A DNA stretch of 63,823 nt. It comes from Oscillospiraceae bacterium (GTDB lineage: Bacteria; Bacillota; Clostridia; Oscillospirales; JAKOTC01). How positions within the stretch are numbered: position 1 is the first letter of the stretch; every line of letters starts with the position of its first letter. Both the position numbers and the translations under genes were made by a program. The notes under the pieces were generated by a model that saw only the letters and a program-made list of their open reading frames with translations, was not told where the DNA came from and did no database searches. Positions 56,555 through 63,823 of this stretch are shown here, in pieces. The stretch spans positions 8,530 through 72,352 of the forward strand of contig DAOPZJ010000005.1 of assembly GCA_035353335.1 (NCBI GenBank). Direction: 5' to 3'.

Positions 56555-57625
56555 TCAGTTTAAATTTTCATACCGTATTTCAGTCAGACGGAGCCGCTGC
56601 AAACAGCCCTCGTCTTTCGCGCCGCCGCAGCAATAAGCCAAAAACATGCGGTCGGTTTCGGGATGGATCGCGCAGTAACAATAGCCCGCTTCGGGATCGT
56701 CCTCAATTAAAAACGTCTTTTCGATTTTTGTGATCTCCTGATTCACCAGCGCGCCGACCAGCGGGGTTCGTCCCCAGCCGGCTTTGGATAGGTTTCTGGT
56801 ATTATAGTTCGGAATGGGATTATAGACCGCGAACAGCCTCCCGTCCGGCAGCCGTTTCATCGAAAGCGGAGAAAGCGGGGCGGTGAATATTGAAGGTTTG
56901 GGGATACTCCAGGTTTCTCCCCCGTCAAAGGAGAGCATTTCATATTGCCTTCCCAGATCCGTCCGGATCCAGCAATAAAGCCGCTCGTCCGATAGTTCAA
57001 TGATACCCGGCTCCTGATAGCCGTTTTGATCGAACCTGCTTTCGGGGACACTCATACCGCCGAGATTGCTCCAGGTTTTGCCGCCGTCGTCGGAGCAGGT
57101 GAAGCGAACGGTTCCGCCGGGGTTGAAAACTCCCGCGGCCAAATCATTTTTATGCAGGGAACAGGGAACAATCAAACGTCCGCTTTTGAGCCGCACCACC
57201 CGGTCGTTGTTGGTGACGTTGTAGCCGGGTTCGGGGATACAGCACACCGGCTGATCCCATGTCTTTCCCTCATCATGACTGCGAAACAGATGCAGCCGGA
57301 TATCGGAAAGGCCTTCGCCGTTGTCCCGAACGATAAAGAATAGGCCGATATCGCCGTTGTCAAGGCGAAGAAGAGATACGCTCATCACGTTTTTGGTGCC
57401 GAGTGATTTCGCGGAGAACAAAATCTCCGGTTCGCTCCATACGGAACCTTTACACCGGATCGCCGCGATATCGCAGACCGCGAAATCGCCCCAGCTCTCG
57501 CCTTTGAAACGGCTGTATGCAAATAACAACTCCCCGTTTTTTAAGCGCAGAAAAGCACCCTCGCTGTTGCGGGGGTTTCCCGCTGCGGGCGCAAGTTCGT
57601 GAATGGGAGTTCCGATTCTCTTCAT
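56555..57625 (-). CDS. Sialidase-like (BNR/Asp-box) glycoside hydrolase
   Basis: 356-aa six-bladed propeller-type protein with three Asp boxes (SHDEGKTW, SDDGGKTW, SFDGGETW) and the early segment GNPRNSEGAFLRL. No signal peptide, so an intracellular exo-sialidase-like or related hydrolase is inferred; the family also includes non-sialidase members, and the arginine triad was not verified. Directly follows fucI and precedes the orphan SBP, so a role in host- or plant-glycan use is plausible. Confidence 0.75.
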   Translation of the reverse strand: MKRIGTPIHELAPAAGNPRNSEGAFLRLKNGELLFAYSRFKGESWGDFAVCDIAAIRCKGSVWSEPEILFSAKSLGTKNVMSVSLLRLDNGDIGLFFIVRDNGEGLSDIRLHLFRSHDEGKTWDQPVCCIPEPGYNVTNNDRVVRLKSGRLIVPCSLHKNDLAAGVFNPGGTVRFTCSDDGGKTWSNLGGMSVPESRFDQNGYQEPGIIELSDERLYCWIRTDLGRQYEMLSFDGGETWSIPKPSIFTAPLSPLSMKRLPDGRLFAVYNPIPNYNTRNLSKAGWGRTPLVGALVNQEITKIEKTFLIEDDPEAGYCYCAIHPETDRMFLAYCCGGAKDEGCLQRLRLTEIRYENLN

Positions 57626-57644
57626 TTAATACCTCTGACGGGAT

Positions 57645-57670
57645 GCGGCGCGGGCGAGAGCCCGCGCCGC
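57645..57670 (-). promoter_or_regulatory. GC hairpin between fucI and the sialidase-like gene
   Basis: GCGGCGCGGGC-GAGA-GCCCGCGCCGC: a perfect 11-bp stem with a GNRA-like loop on either strand and no T-tract, so probably an RNA-stability element in the operon and not a terminator. Confidence 0.6.
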
Positions 57671-57687
57671 AATGATTCTGATCTGAA

Positions 57688-59472
57688 TTATTTGTACATC
57701 GGGCCGTAGTACCCGCAGGCGCGGTAATCGGCCGATTCAAGATCGTCGGTTCCGAATGCCGACCAGGCGTGCGGGCGGAAGACCCGCTCGTCCCCGACGT
57801 TGTGCAGGGCGACCGGAATGCGCAGCATCGAAGCCAGCGTGATCAGTTCCGCGCCGACATGTCCGTAGACGCTCGCGCCGTGGTTGGCGCCCCAGTTGGC
57901 CATGACGCTGTAGACGTCCTTGAACGCGCCTTTGCCGGTCAGTTTCGGCACAAACCAGGTGGTCGGCCAGGTCGGATCGGTGCGCTTGTCGAGTTTTTCG
58001 TGGATATCGTCGGGCAGGATGGCCGAATAGCCCTCGGCAATCTGAAGCACCGGGCCGATCCCGTCGATCATGTTTGCGCGGATCATGGTCAGCGGCATCT
58101 CGGCCTGAGTGCGGAAGTGCGACGAGAATCCGCCGCCGCGGAAATATTCATAGTTGGCTCTGCACCAGTCGGTTGCTTTCAAACAGGCGTCGATGTCCTT
58201 GTCGGTCATATCCCACCACGGCTTCATGCAGCCCTCGCCCTGATCGTTCTTCGCGCAGCCGGTGCCGTCGAGCGCGGTCGCGCCCGAGTTGATCAGATGG
58301 ATAAAGCCGTCCTTTGCGATGCCTTTGGGCGATTTTCCGGTTACGCGTTTGACCGCTTCCGGGCTCCAGTAGGTGCGCACGTCGGAGAAGAGCGGCGCGG
58401 TGTTTGTGACCAAATGTCCGAGCAGCATCGCAATGCCGTTCATGGTATCGTTTTCGGTCGCAAAAGTGACCGGCATGCGCGCGCCGTTCCAGTCAAAGGT
58501 GGAGTTCATGATCGCCTCGGTAAAATCGCCGTTCGGCAGCCAGTCGGTCCAGTTTCTTTGGCCCTGGAAGCCGCCCGCGATGGCGTTTTTGCCGAGCGCT
58601 TCCTCGTGCCAGCCCATCTTGCCGAGTTCGGGGTTGCCGAGCATCACATCGCGCACGATCAAGCTGAATTTGGTGATAAATTCCCAATCCTTGTCGGGTT
58701 CGACGACCTTGGATTTAGTGACGACTTCGGGCAGATTCTTGCCCGCGTTGCAATCAAAGCCCTCCGGGCAGTTCTTTTTAATCCACGCGTAAGCGCGGTC
58801 ATATTCCTTATGGTCGTAAATTTCGAGTTTCATCCGGCGCAGAACTTCGGTCAGATCACACCACTCCGCGCGGATGCCGAGATATCTCTGGAAAAAATTT
58901 GCGTCGCAGTAAGAACCCGCGATGCCCATTGAGACGCCGCCGAAATTGACGTATGATTTATTTTTCATCAAACCGACTGCGATTGCGCAGCGGGCAAATT
59001 TCAATATTTTTTCTGCGACGTCGGGCGTGATGCCGGAGTTTCCGGCGTCCTGAACGTCGCGGCCGTAAATCGAAAATGCGGGCAGACCCTTTTGCGCATG
59101 CGCCGCCATGACCGCAGCCAAATAGACCGCGCCGGGGCGTTCGGTGCCGTTAAAACCCCAAACCGCTTTCACGGTGGTCGGGTCCATATCCATGGTTTCG
59201 CTGCCGTAGCACCAACAGGGGGTCACGGATAAAGTGCCGCAGACGCGTTCGTTATAAAACTTTTCGGCGCATTTGGCGGCTTCTGCGCCGCCGCCGATCG
59301 TCGTGTCGGCAATGACGCACTGAACCGAGGTTCCGTCGGGATATCTGAGATTTTCCGAGATGAGTTTGGCCGCAGCCGAAGCCATCCCCATCGTCTGTTT
59401 TTCAAGCGATTCGCGCACGCCGCCCCAGCGGCCGTCGATGACGGGACGGATGCCGATTTTGGGATATACCAT
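57688..59472 (-). CDS. fucI: L-fucose isomerase
   Basis: 594-aa aldose-ketose isomerase converting L-fucose to L-fuculose (also D-arabinose to D-ribulose). Full length, starting PKIGIRPVIDGRWGGVRESLE, with GFNGTERPGAVYLAA, the EWCDLTEVLRRM region, and NHGASVYGHVGAELITLA near the end. With the GH29 enzyme (25897) it gives the first two steps of fucose use; kinase and aldolase genes are not in the window. GAGGAGGTAATAATT precedes the ATG. Confidence 0.95.
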   Translation of the reverse strand: MVYPKIGIRPVIDGRWGGVRESLEKQTMGMASAAAKLISENLRYPDGTSVQCVIADTTIGGGAEAAKCAEKFYNERVCGTLSVTPCWCYGSETMDMDPTTVKAVWGFNGTERPGAVYLAAVMAAHAQKGLPAFSIYGRDVQDAGNSGITPDVAEKILKFARCAIAVGLMKNKSYVNFGGVSMGIAGSYCDANFFQRYLGIRAEWCDLTEVLRRMKLEIYDHKEYDRAYAWIKKNCPEGFDCNAGKNLPEVVTKSKVVEPDKDWEFITKFSLIVRDVMLGNPELGKMGWHEEALGKNAIAGGFQGQRNWTDWLPNGDFTEAIMNSTFDWNGARMPVTFATENDTMNGIAMLLGHLVTNTAPLFSDVRTYWSPEAVKRVTGKSPKGIAKDGFIHLINSGATALDGTGCAKNDQGEGCMKPWWDMTDKDIDACLKATDWCRANYEYFRGGGFSSHFRTQAEMPLTMIRANMIDGIGPVLQIAEGYSAILPDDIHEKLDKRTDPTWPTTWFVPKLTGKGAFKDVYSVMANWGANHGASVYGHVGAELITLASMLRIPVALHNVGDERVFRPHAWSAFGTDDLESADYRACGYYGPMYK

Positions 59473-59874
59473 AAATTATTACCTCCTCATTGGTCTCTTT
59501 TGCCTATTTTAGTACAAAGCTATTCGGCTGTCAAGACACAAGGGCGGGACTTGAAACCGTGTTTTGAGCACGCGAACCGTGAACCGGAAGGAGCCAAAAC
59601 GAGCGAATTTGTGAATTTTGAGTGAAAAATTCATCCAAAAGCGTCGAAACGAGCTTGTGAAACAAGCATAATATACAAATAAATAACGTTGTATTTGTGA
59701 TATATGCGCATAAACTGTACAATTTATACAAACACGAAATGGCAAGTTTGGCATTTCTCAGAGGGCTCTGACTATTCATTTTTTCGCTTGATTGTGCTAA
59801 AATAAGGTTGCATCCAGCGCTACGGCATACGCTTCGGCGCAGCTCGGGCGTATGTTATTATAGGAGGAACTGAA
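59473..59874. other. Intergenic region between fucI and msmX-type gene
   Basis: About 400 bp. The minus-strand fucI promoter is TTGACA (complement of 59539-59544), 17 bp, TAAAAT (complement of 59516-59521). The rest (59560-59760) has several overlapping short frames but no supportable gene. The plus-strand promoter of the ATPase gene is not clear; TAGGAGGAAC precedes its ATG. Confidence 0.6.
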
Positions 59875-60999
59875 ATGGCAACATTGTCACTGAAAAATGT
59901 CTGCAAAAAATATCCGAACAACGATAAGCTCGCTGTTACCGATTTTAATCTTGAAATTAGAGACAAAGAGTTCATCATTTTGGTCGGTCCGTCCGGCTGC
60001 GGAAAATCCACAACTCTGCGTATGGTGGCCGGTCTGGAGGAGATTTCGAGCGGCGAGTGCTACATCGACGACCGTCTTGTGAACAATGTCGCTCCGAAAG
60101 ACAGAGACATCGCAATGGTCTTCCAGGATTACGCGCTGTATCCCCATATGAGTGTCTATGAGAACATGGCATTCGGTCTTCGTTTGCACGGTATCCCAAA
60201 AAAGGACATCGAGCGCCGCGTCAAAGAGGCCGCTCGTATCCTCGATATCCAAAAATTCCTCGAACGCAAACCCGCGGCTCTGTCCGGCGGTCAGCGGCAG
60301 CGTGTCGCGCTCGGCCGCGCCATCGTCCGTGAGCCGAAAGTGTTCCTGCTCGACGAACCGCTGTCCAACCTCGACGCCAAACTCAGAAACCAGATGAGAA
60401 CCGAGATTTCCAAGCTGCACAACAAACTCGGCACGACCTTTATCTACGTCACCCATGACCAGGTCGAGGCCATGACCATGGCCGACCGTATCGTCGTCAT
60501 GAAAGACGGCTATATCCAGCAGGTCGCCGATCCCGATACGCTTTATAATCATCCGGGCAATCTTTTCGTCGCCAGCTTCATCGGCACCCCGATGATGAAC
60601 TTCCTCGAGGGCAGAGTCATCGATCTTGGCAGCTGTGTCGGATTTGAATACGGCGAGCAGAAAAAGTTCCTCTTCAAGCTCCCGCCGGAAAAATACAAAA
60701 AAGAGTTCTTCAGAAATTATTTCGGCAACACCATCATCATGGGTGTCCGCTCCGAAGATATGCACGACGAAGCCGATTACCTTGCTGAGCATCCGGATTC
60801 GATTTTCGAAGCCTTTGTCGAAGTCACCGAGCCGATGGGCTCCGAGACCTATCTGTATCTGTCCTGCGAAGGCCAGAGCATGACCGCGCGCGTCAAGCCG
60901 ACCACGACCACCAAAGACGGCTCCACCATCCGCATTGCGATCGACACCAATCGCGTCCACTGCTTCGACCGCGAAGACGAGCAGATCATCATCGACTAG
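59875..60999 (+). CDS. msmX: Multitask sugar ABC transporter ATPase (MsmX/UgpC)
   Basis: 374-aa ATPase of standard family length. Walker A GPSGCGKST, signature LSGGQRQRVALGRAI, Walker B VFLLDEPLSNLDA, THDQVEAM, then a MalK-type C-terminal domain. It stands alone with its own terminator; such orphan ATPases serve several CUT1 importers. The long paralogue in the galactan locus (9661) makes comparison of the two regulatory domains worthwhile. Confidence 0.95.
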   Translation: MATLSLKNVCKKYPNNDKLAVTDFNLEIRDKEFIILVGPSGCGKSTTLRMVAGLEEISSGECYIDDRLVNNVAPKDRDIAMVFQDYALYPHMSVYENMAFGLRLHGIPKKDIERRVKEAARILDIQKFLERKPAALSGGQRQRVALGRAIVREPKVFLLDEPLSNLDAKLRNQMRTEISKLHNKLGTTFIYVTHDQVEAMTMADRIVVMKDGYIQQVADPDTLYNHPGNLFVASFIGTPMMNFLEGRVIDLGSCVGFEYGEQKKFLFKLPPEKYKKEFFRNYFGNTIIMGVRSEDMHDEADYLAEHPDSIFEAFVEVTEPMGSETYLYLSCEGQSMTARVKPTTTTKDGSTIRIAIDTNRVHCFDREDEQIIID

Positions 61000-61015
61000 T
61001 CGCCATTCAACATAT

Positions 61016-61050
61016 AAAAACAAGAGCCGCGGGCAACCACGGCTCTTGTT
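61016..61050 (+). terminator. Terminator after msmX
   Basis: ACAAGAGCC...GGCTCTTGT stem with A-run before and T-rich tail after. Confidence 0.8.
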
Positions 61051-61161
61051 TGTCATTCTGAAGAGTGCACTATATGTCGAATCGAAGAATCCCGGCAAAG
61101 AAGGCATTTACATATTTGAACAAAAAAGAGATGCGGTATTCTTTGTCCGCAGCTCTGTGTT

Positions 61162-61851
61162 TTAATCACCTTTTTTCTTTTTTACCAAACACACAATCGA
61201 AACAACCAGCGGAATCAATACGGAGGCGGCTGTCAGGAGGATGATGCGCAAAACCATATCGTTGAAAAACTGCTCGGGGAACATATTGATCATGACGCTG
61301 GTGTAGGGATCGAGCATCCACAGGTCGTTATGGAAAAACAGCAGGTGAAAATTCACCCAGAGCGAATTGAAGTCGATCAAAGCCCAAATTCCCGCCGCAA
61401 TCAAAATCACAAAGAAAATCGCCGCGCCCTCGATATAGCGTCTTGCGAAGAAGCGAAGCCGGTTCTCGCGTACGATAAAAACCGCAGCCGCAAAGATCAG
61501 CGGACTGGCGACCAGACAGACGGTTTTATAAACGTTCCAGCCGCCGAACAGCGCCGCCACATCAACCATATGCGCCTTTTCGCGGTCGTTAAAGACCTCA
61601 CGTTGAACGCCGTCGATAGTTGCGTTTACAACCATATCGTCCCGGTTTCCTTTGATATAATCAATCAGGGTAACGGTAGATTTCATCAAATCATCGTGAG
61701 ACATTCCGAGGTCGGCAGCGGTGTTGAGCTCGGCGTATTCTTTGTTATAAAATCCGGTATTCAATCCGACGCCGCAGACAACCGTGTACATCGCGGCGAT
61801 AATCAGAAAGAAAAACGCAAGTGTGCAGAGAATCGAAATCGCTTTTTTCAT
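61162..61851 (-). CDS. TIGR01906/DUF1461-family membrane protein
   Basis: 229-aa protein with about four transmembrane helices and a conserved extracellular loop (MSHDDLMKSTVTLIDYI, FNDREKAHMVDV) and FNSLWVNFHLLFFHNDLWMLDP, the hallmark of TIGR01906 integral membrane proteins of Firmicutes. Function unknown. ATG 61851 is chosen; a GTG at 61857 overlapping the dut stop (GTGA) is an alternative that would mean translational coupling. Confidence 0.85.
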   Translation of the reverse strand: MKKAISILCTLAFFFLIIAAMYTVVCGVGLNTGFYNKEYAELNTAADLGMSHDDLMKSTVTLIDYIKGNRDDMVVNATIDGVQREVFNDREKAHMVDVAALFGGWNVYKTVCLVASPLIFAAAVFIVRENRLRFFARRYIEGAAIFFVILIAAGIWALIDFNSLWVNFHLLFFHNDLWMLDPYTSVMINMFPEQFFNDMVLRIILLTAASVLIPLVVSIVCLVKKKKGD

Positions 61852-61853
61852 AA

Positions 61854-62309
61854 TCACTGTTTCCCCGTAGAGCCGAAACCGCCTGCGCCGCGTTCGGAAT
61901 CGTCAAGTTCTTCAGCCTCGATAAAGACGGCGCGGTCGACCGGCATCAGCGCCATCTGGGCAAGACGCTCGCCCGGCATAACCGTGTATGGTGTATCGGA
62001 GAGATTGGAAAGTCCCACGCGGATTTCGCCCCGGTAGTCACTGTCAATCACACCGACGCTGTTGCTGAGCGTGACGCCGTGTTTGTTGCCGTGTCCGCTG
62101 CGCGCAAACACAAATAATCCGTAACCGCTTTCCGTGATCTGAGCGGAGATTCCGGTCGGGAACAAAAACCGTTTGCCCGGTTCGAGCACATAGGGCTCGG
62201 CGATATCGGCAAACAAATCCGCCGCACTCGAGCCGTCGGTGGCGTATACAGGCAGTTTCGCAGTTTGCGTGAGACGTCTTATTTTTACTTTGATTTGCAT
62301 TTTATTCAT
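61854..62309 (-). CDS. dut: Deoxyuridine 5'-triphosphate nucleotidohydrolase
   Basis: 151-aa dUTPase that hydrolyses dUTP to dUMP and so keeps uracil out of DNA. Motifs in order: SSAADLFADI, ARSGHGNKHGV, GVIDSDYRGEIRV, ERLAQMAL and C-terminal RGAGGFGSTG, the flexible P-loop-like arm. Complete trimeric-type enzyme. Confidence 0.95.
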   Translation of the reverse strand: MNKMQIKVKIRRLTQTAKLPVYATDGSSAADLFADIAEPYVLEPGKRFLFPTGISAQITESGYGLFVFARSGHGNKHGVTLSNSVGVIDSDYRGEIRVGLSNLSDTPYTVMPGERLAQMALMPVDRAVFIEAEELDDSERGAGGFGSTGKQ

Positions 62310-62372
62310 TCCCTAAATATATCAATTCCCGCCGCGGCGGCACCGAACCTTTTAACTATTCACGATTACTTA

Positions 62373-62888
62373 TTACTTCATTGCAACAGTCGCTCCTACG
62401 ATTTGATAAAGATTATGGATTTCCATTTCTCGCTTTTCAGCCAACTCGACGGTGCTTGCGGTTCCCCCGGGCGTGCCGTCGAAGTAAGCGATCAAAAGAG
62501 AAGAATTGTCAATCATATAACGGTTGCGGGCATGCATGCATCCTCGCACATAATTCGGTGAAAGACAGGTCACAAGGTCGGCGCGTTCGATGATGTATCG
62601 ATAAGCGGCTTTGTCGGCTTCGCTCCAACGGTCGGCCTGACCGGCATGGGGCAGGGCGAGCTCTAAAAATACGTTCGGATATTCCCATTTTGCTTTGAGC
62701 ACAGCCCTTGCGCATATCAGGTCAAAGCCCCGGCTCATACCGCAGATAAAACGTTGATGGCCGCCGCGGATACAGACGGCCAATTCCCGGTTCAGCGCTT
62801 CGGCAATCAGAGGGAGTTTTTCCTTTTGAAGTTTGTCCGGGCGGTGGCCGGTGAAACAGGCGGTGACTGCTTTGTAATCGCCGGTCAT
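62373..62888 (-). CDS. SLOG-domain protein (DUF1273/YpsA-like)
   Basis: 171 aa with the SLOG-type nucleotide-binding pattern ACFTGHRPDKLQ, FICGMSRGFDLICARAVL and YFDGTPGGTASTVELA. YpsA-like proteins are linked to nucleotide-derivative sensing; the activity here is unknown. The ATG at 62888 overlaps the stop of the upstream nucleotidyltransferase gene (ATGA), so the pair is translationally coupled. Confidence 0.8.
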   Translation of the reverse strand: MTGDYKAVTACFTGHRPDKLQKEKLPLIAEALNRELAVCIRGGHQRFICGMSRGFDLICARAVLKAKWEYPNVFLELALPHAGQADRWSEADKAAYRYIIERADLVTCLSPNYVRGCMHARNRYMIDNSSLLIAYFDGTPGGTASTVELAEKREMEIHNLYQIVGATVAMK

Positions 62889-63604
62889 TTGAGGTATTTT
62901 GAACAAAGTTCGAGGTCTTCCTCGGTGTTGATTCCGATGATCTGGACATCATCGCGGATGGTATGCGTTGTGACCGGAAACCCGCGTTTTTGCAAAATCG
63001 CCGGAACGTCGGTCAGGTAATATTCTTTTTGGGCGTTGTCGGAACGCAGTTCTCCGAGCGCTGAAAAAAGCTGTTTGGCGTCAAAGACATAAATGCTCGG
63101 GTTGAGTTCTTTAATCAATTTTTGTTCCGGTGTGCAATCCTTCTCCTCTGCCACACCCGCAAATTTTCCGTTTTCGTCGCGAACGATGCGCCCGTAAGGG
63201 AGCTTTTGTTCGCTAATCGCGGTCAAAATGACGCAGCCGCCGTTTTTCTTTTGCAGTGCGAACATATCAAGCAGGGTCTGCTGTTTGAACATCGGCATAT
63301 CACCGAGCATAATCAAAACCGGGCCGTCGTAACCTTCAAAAGACTTTTCGCATACCTTAACCGCATGTCCGGTTCCGAGCTGCTCCTCCTGGATGACAAA
63401 GTTATAACCGCTGAAGGCCTCAAGAACTTTTTCGCGTTTATAACCGATTACGACGGTGATATTCTTTTTATGGAGAAAGCCGAGAGATTTTAAAACATAA
63501 CTTAAGATCGGTTTTCCGCATAACGGCTTCATGGCTTTTGGAAAGTCGTCGCCTTCACGCAAAAGTCGGGTGCCCTTTCCGGCGGCGAGCACGATTGCTC
63601 TCAT
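62885..63604 (-). CDS. Nucleotidyltransferase, GlmU N-terminal-domain-like
   Basis: 239-aa sugar-1-phosphate nucleotidyltransferase. MRAIVLAAGKGTRL pyrophosphorylase motif, KPLCGKPILSYVL, EEQLGTGHAVKV and LIMLGDMPMF. It matches the uridyltransferase half of GlmU (UDP-GlcNAc pyrophosphorylase) and lacks the left-handed beta-helix acetyltransferase half, so it is a one-domain version. AAAAGGAGATCG lies before its ATG. Confidence 0.9.
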   Translation of the reverse strand: MRAIVLAAGKGTRLLREGDDFPKAMKPLCGKPILSYVLKSLGFLHKKNITVVIGYKREKVLEAFSGYNFVIQEEQLGTGHAVKVCEKSFEGYDGPVLIMLGDMPMFKQQTLLDMFALQKKNGGCVILTAISEQKLPYGRIVRDENGKFAGVAEEKDCTPEQKLIKELNPSIYVFDAKQLFSALGELRSDNAQKEYYLTDVPAILQKRGFPVTTHTIRDDVQIIGINTEEDLELCSKYLK

Positions 63605-63619
63605 GTCTTCGATCTCCTT

Positions 63620-63823
63620 TTACTTTGTGAATTGCGCATATTTTTCGAACCCGTACAGCGCGGAAACGTCGCTTTGCGGCGCGATCACAGCAATCACGAG
63701 TTCTTTATCAACCGGTAAAAGGGCTGCGGCCGCTGCCGCGGTATCGGCGGTCATTGCTGCGGCGGCGTTTTTGCGCGGTGATGCGGGGGCGTTCAACACC
63801 GCGACATAACCGGCAAGCCCGTT
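63620..63823 (-). CDS. C-terminal part of an unidentified protein (cut by window edge)
   Basis: An open frame enters from the right edge and ends at TAA 63620-63622, 16 nt upstream of the nucleotidyltransferase start. The visible 67 residues are Ala-rich (NAAAAMTADTAAAAAALLP, then DKELVIAVIAPQSDVSALYG). I do not recognise a family. Confidence 0.6.
   Translation of the reverse strand, partial: NGLAGYVAVLNAPASPRKNAAAAMTADTAAAAAALLPVDKELVIAVIAPQSDVSALYGFEKYAQFTK

Noticed and set aside
59509..59779. Two minus-strand frames of about 80 aa upstream of msmX
   Set aside because: They overlap each other and the fucI promoter, have no ribosome site and no recognisable domain.

Overview
The window looks like a chromosome segment of a spore-forming, strictly anaerobic Clostridia member, most like an uncultured Oscillospirales/Ruminococcaceae-type lineage. 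The evidence is spo0A with 0A boxes, a class B sortase, an NADH-linked [FeFe]-hydrogenase operon with its sensory satellite genes, a T-box leader, an ARE-type ABC-F gene, formate-THF ligase and corrinoid proteins. Most genes are GC-rich, with a more AT-rich accessory block at about 27-35 kb. I cannot name a genus from sequence alone.

Layout. 0-12 kb: spo0A; a lipoprotein with a degenerate transglutaminase-like domain; then a galactan-utilisation locus of LacI-type regulator, secreted GH53 endo-galactanase, substrate-binding lipoprotein, two permeases and an unusually long MsmX-like ATPase. 11.7-14.2 kb: a URO-D-family protein; a four-helix-bundle (IVP/Avd-type) gene next to an array of variable hairpins; two perfect 87-bp tandem repeats that start with the 3' end of tRNA-Cys; and a tRNA cluster (Val-Asp-Phe-Gly-Cys, minus strand). 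14.3-25.7 kb: fhs, a heparinase II/III-like lyase, srtB, a Cys-rich protein, a lipoprotein, an ABC-F protein behind a leader with a 3-codon ORF, the rpmG-secE-nusG-rplK-rplA operon and an HtrA-type lipoprotein. 25.9-35.2 kb: GH29 fucosidase, a MacB/FtsX-like exporter, lipoproteins including an RCC1-repeat protein, an IS6/IS240-like insertion with an apparent target duplication, and a small secreted Cys-containing peptide downstream of a candidate Spo0A-controlled promoter. 35.2-44.2 kb: queT and a ten-gene hydrogenase operon (hydA, hydB, a ferredoxin, hydC, two HATPase proteins, two DRTGG proteins, a PHP protein and a sensory hydrogenase-like protein). 44.3-63.8 kb: RHH regulator and clpB; phosphatases; a corrinoid protein; an acyl-CoA ligase behind a T-box with an apparent Tyr specifier; paaK; a fucose/sialidase/SBP operon containing a MetH-activation-like protein; a standalone MsmX-type ATPase; dut; a SLOG protein; and a GlmU-like nucleotidyltransferase.

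How it fits together. The organism appears to ferment plant or host glycans (beta-galactan, fucosylated and possibly sialylated or uronic glycans), import the oligosaccharides by CUT1-type ABC transporters, dispose of reductant as H2, and run one-carbon/corrinoid chemistry. The observations I rate highest are the hairpin array with the IVP gene, the Tyr-type T-box on an acyl-CoA ligase, the tandem 0A boxes upstream of the peptide locus, the tRNA-Cys-derived tandem repeats, and the sensory hydrogenase module with a divergently transcribed RHH regulator. All assignments come from reading motifs by eye; no database search or folding program was run.
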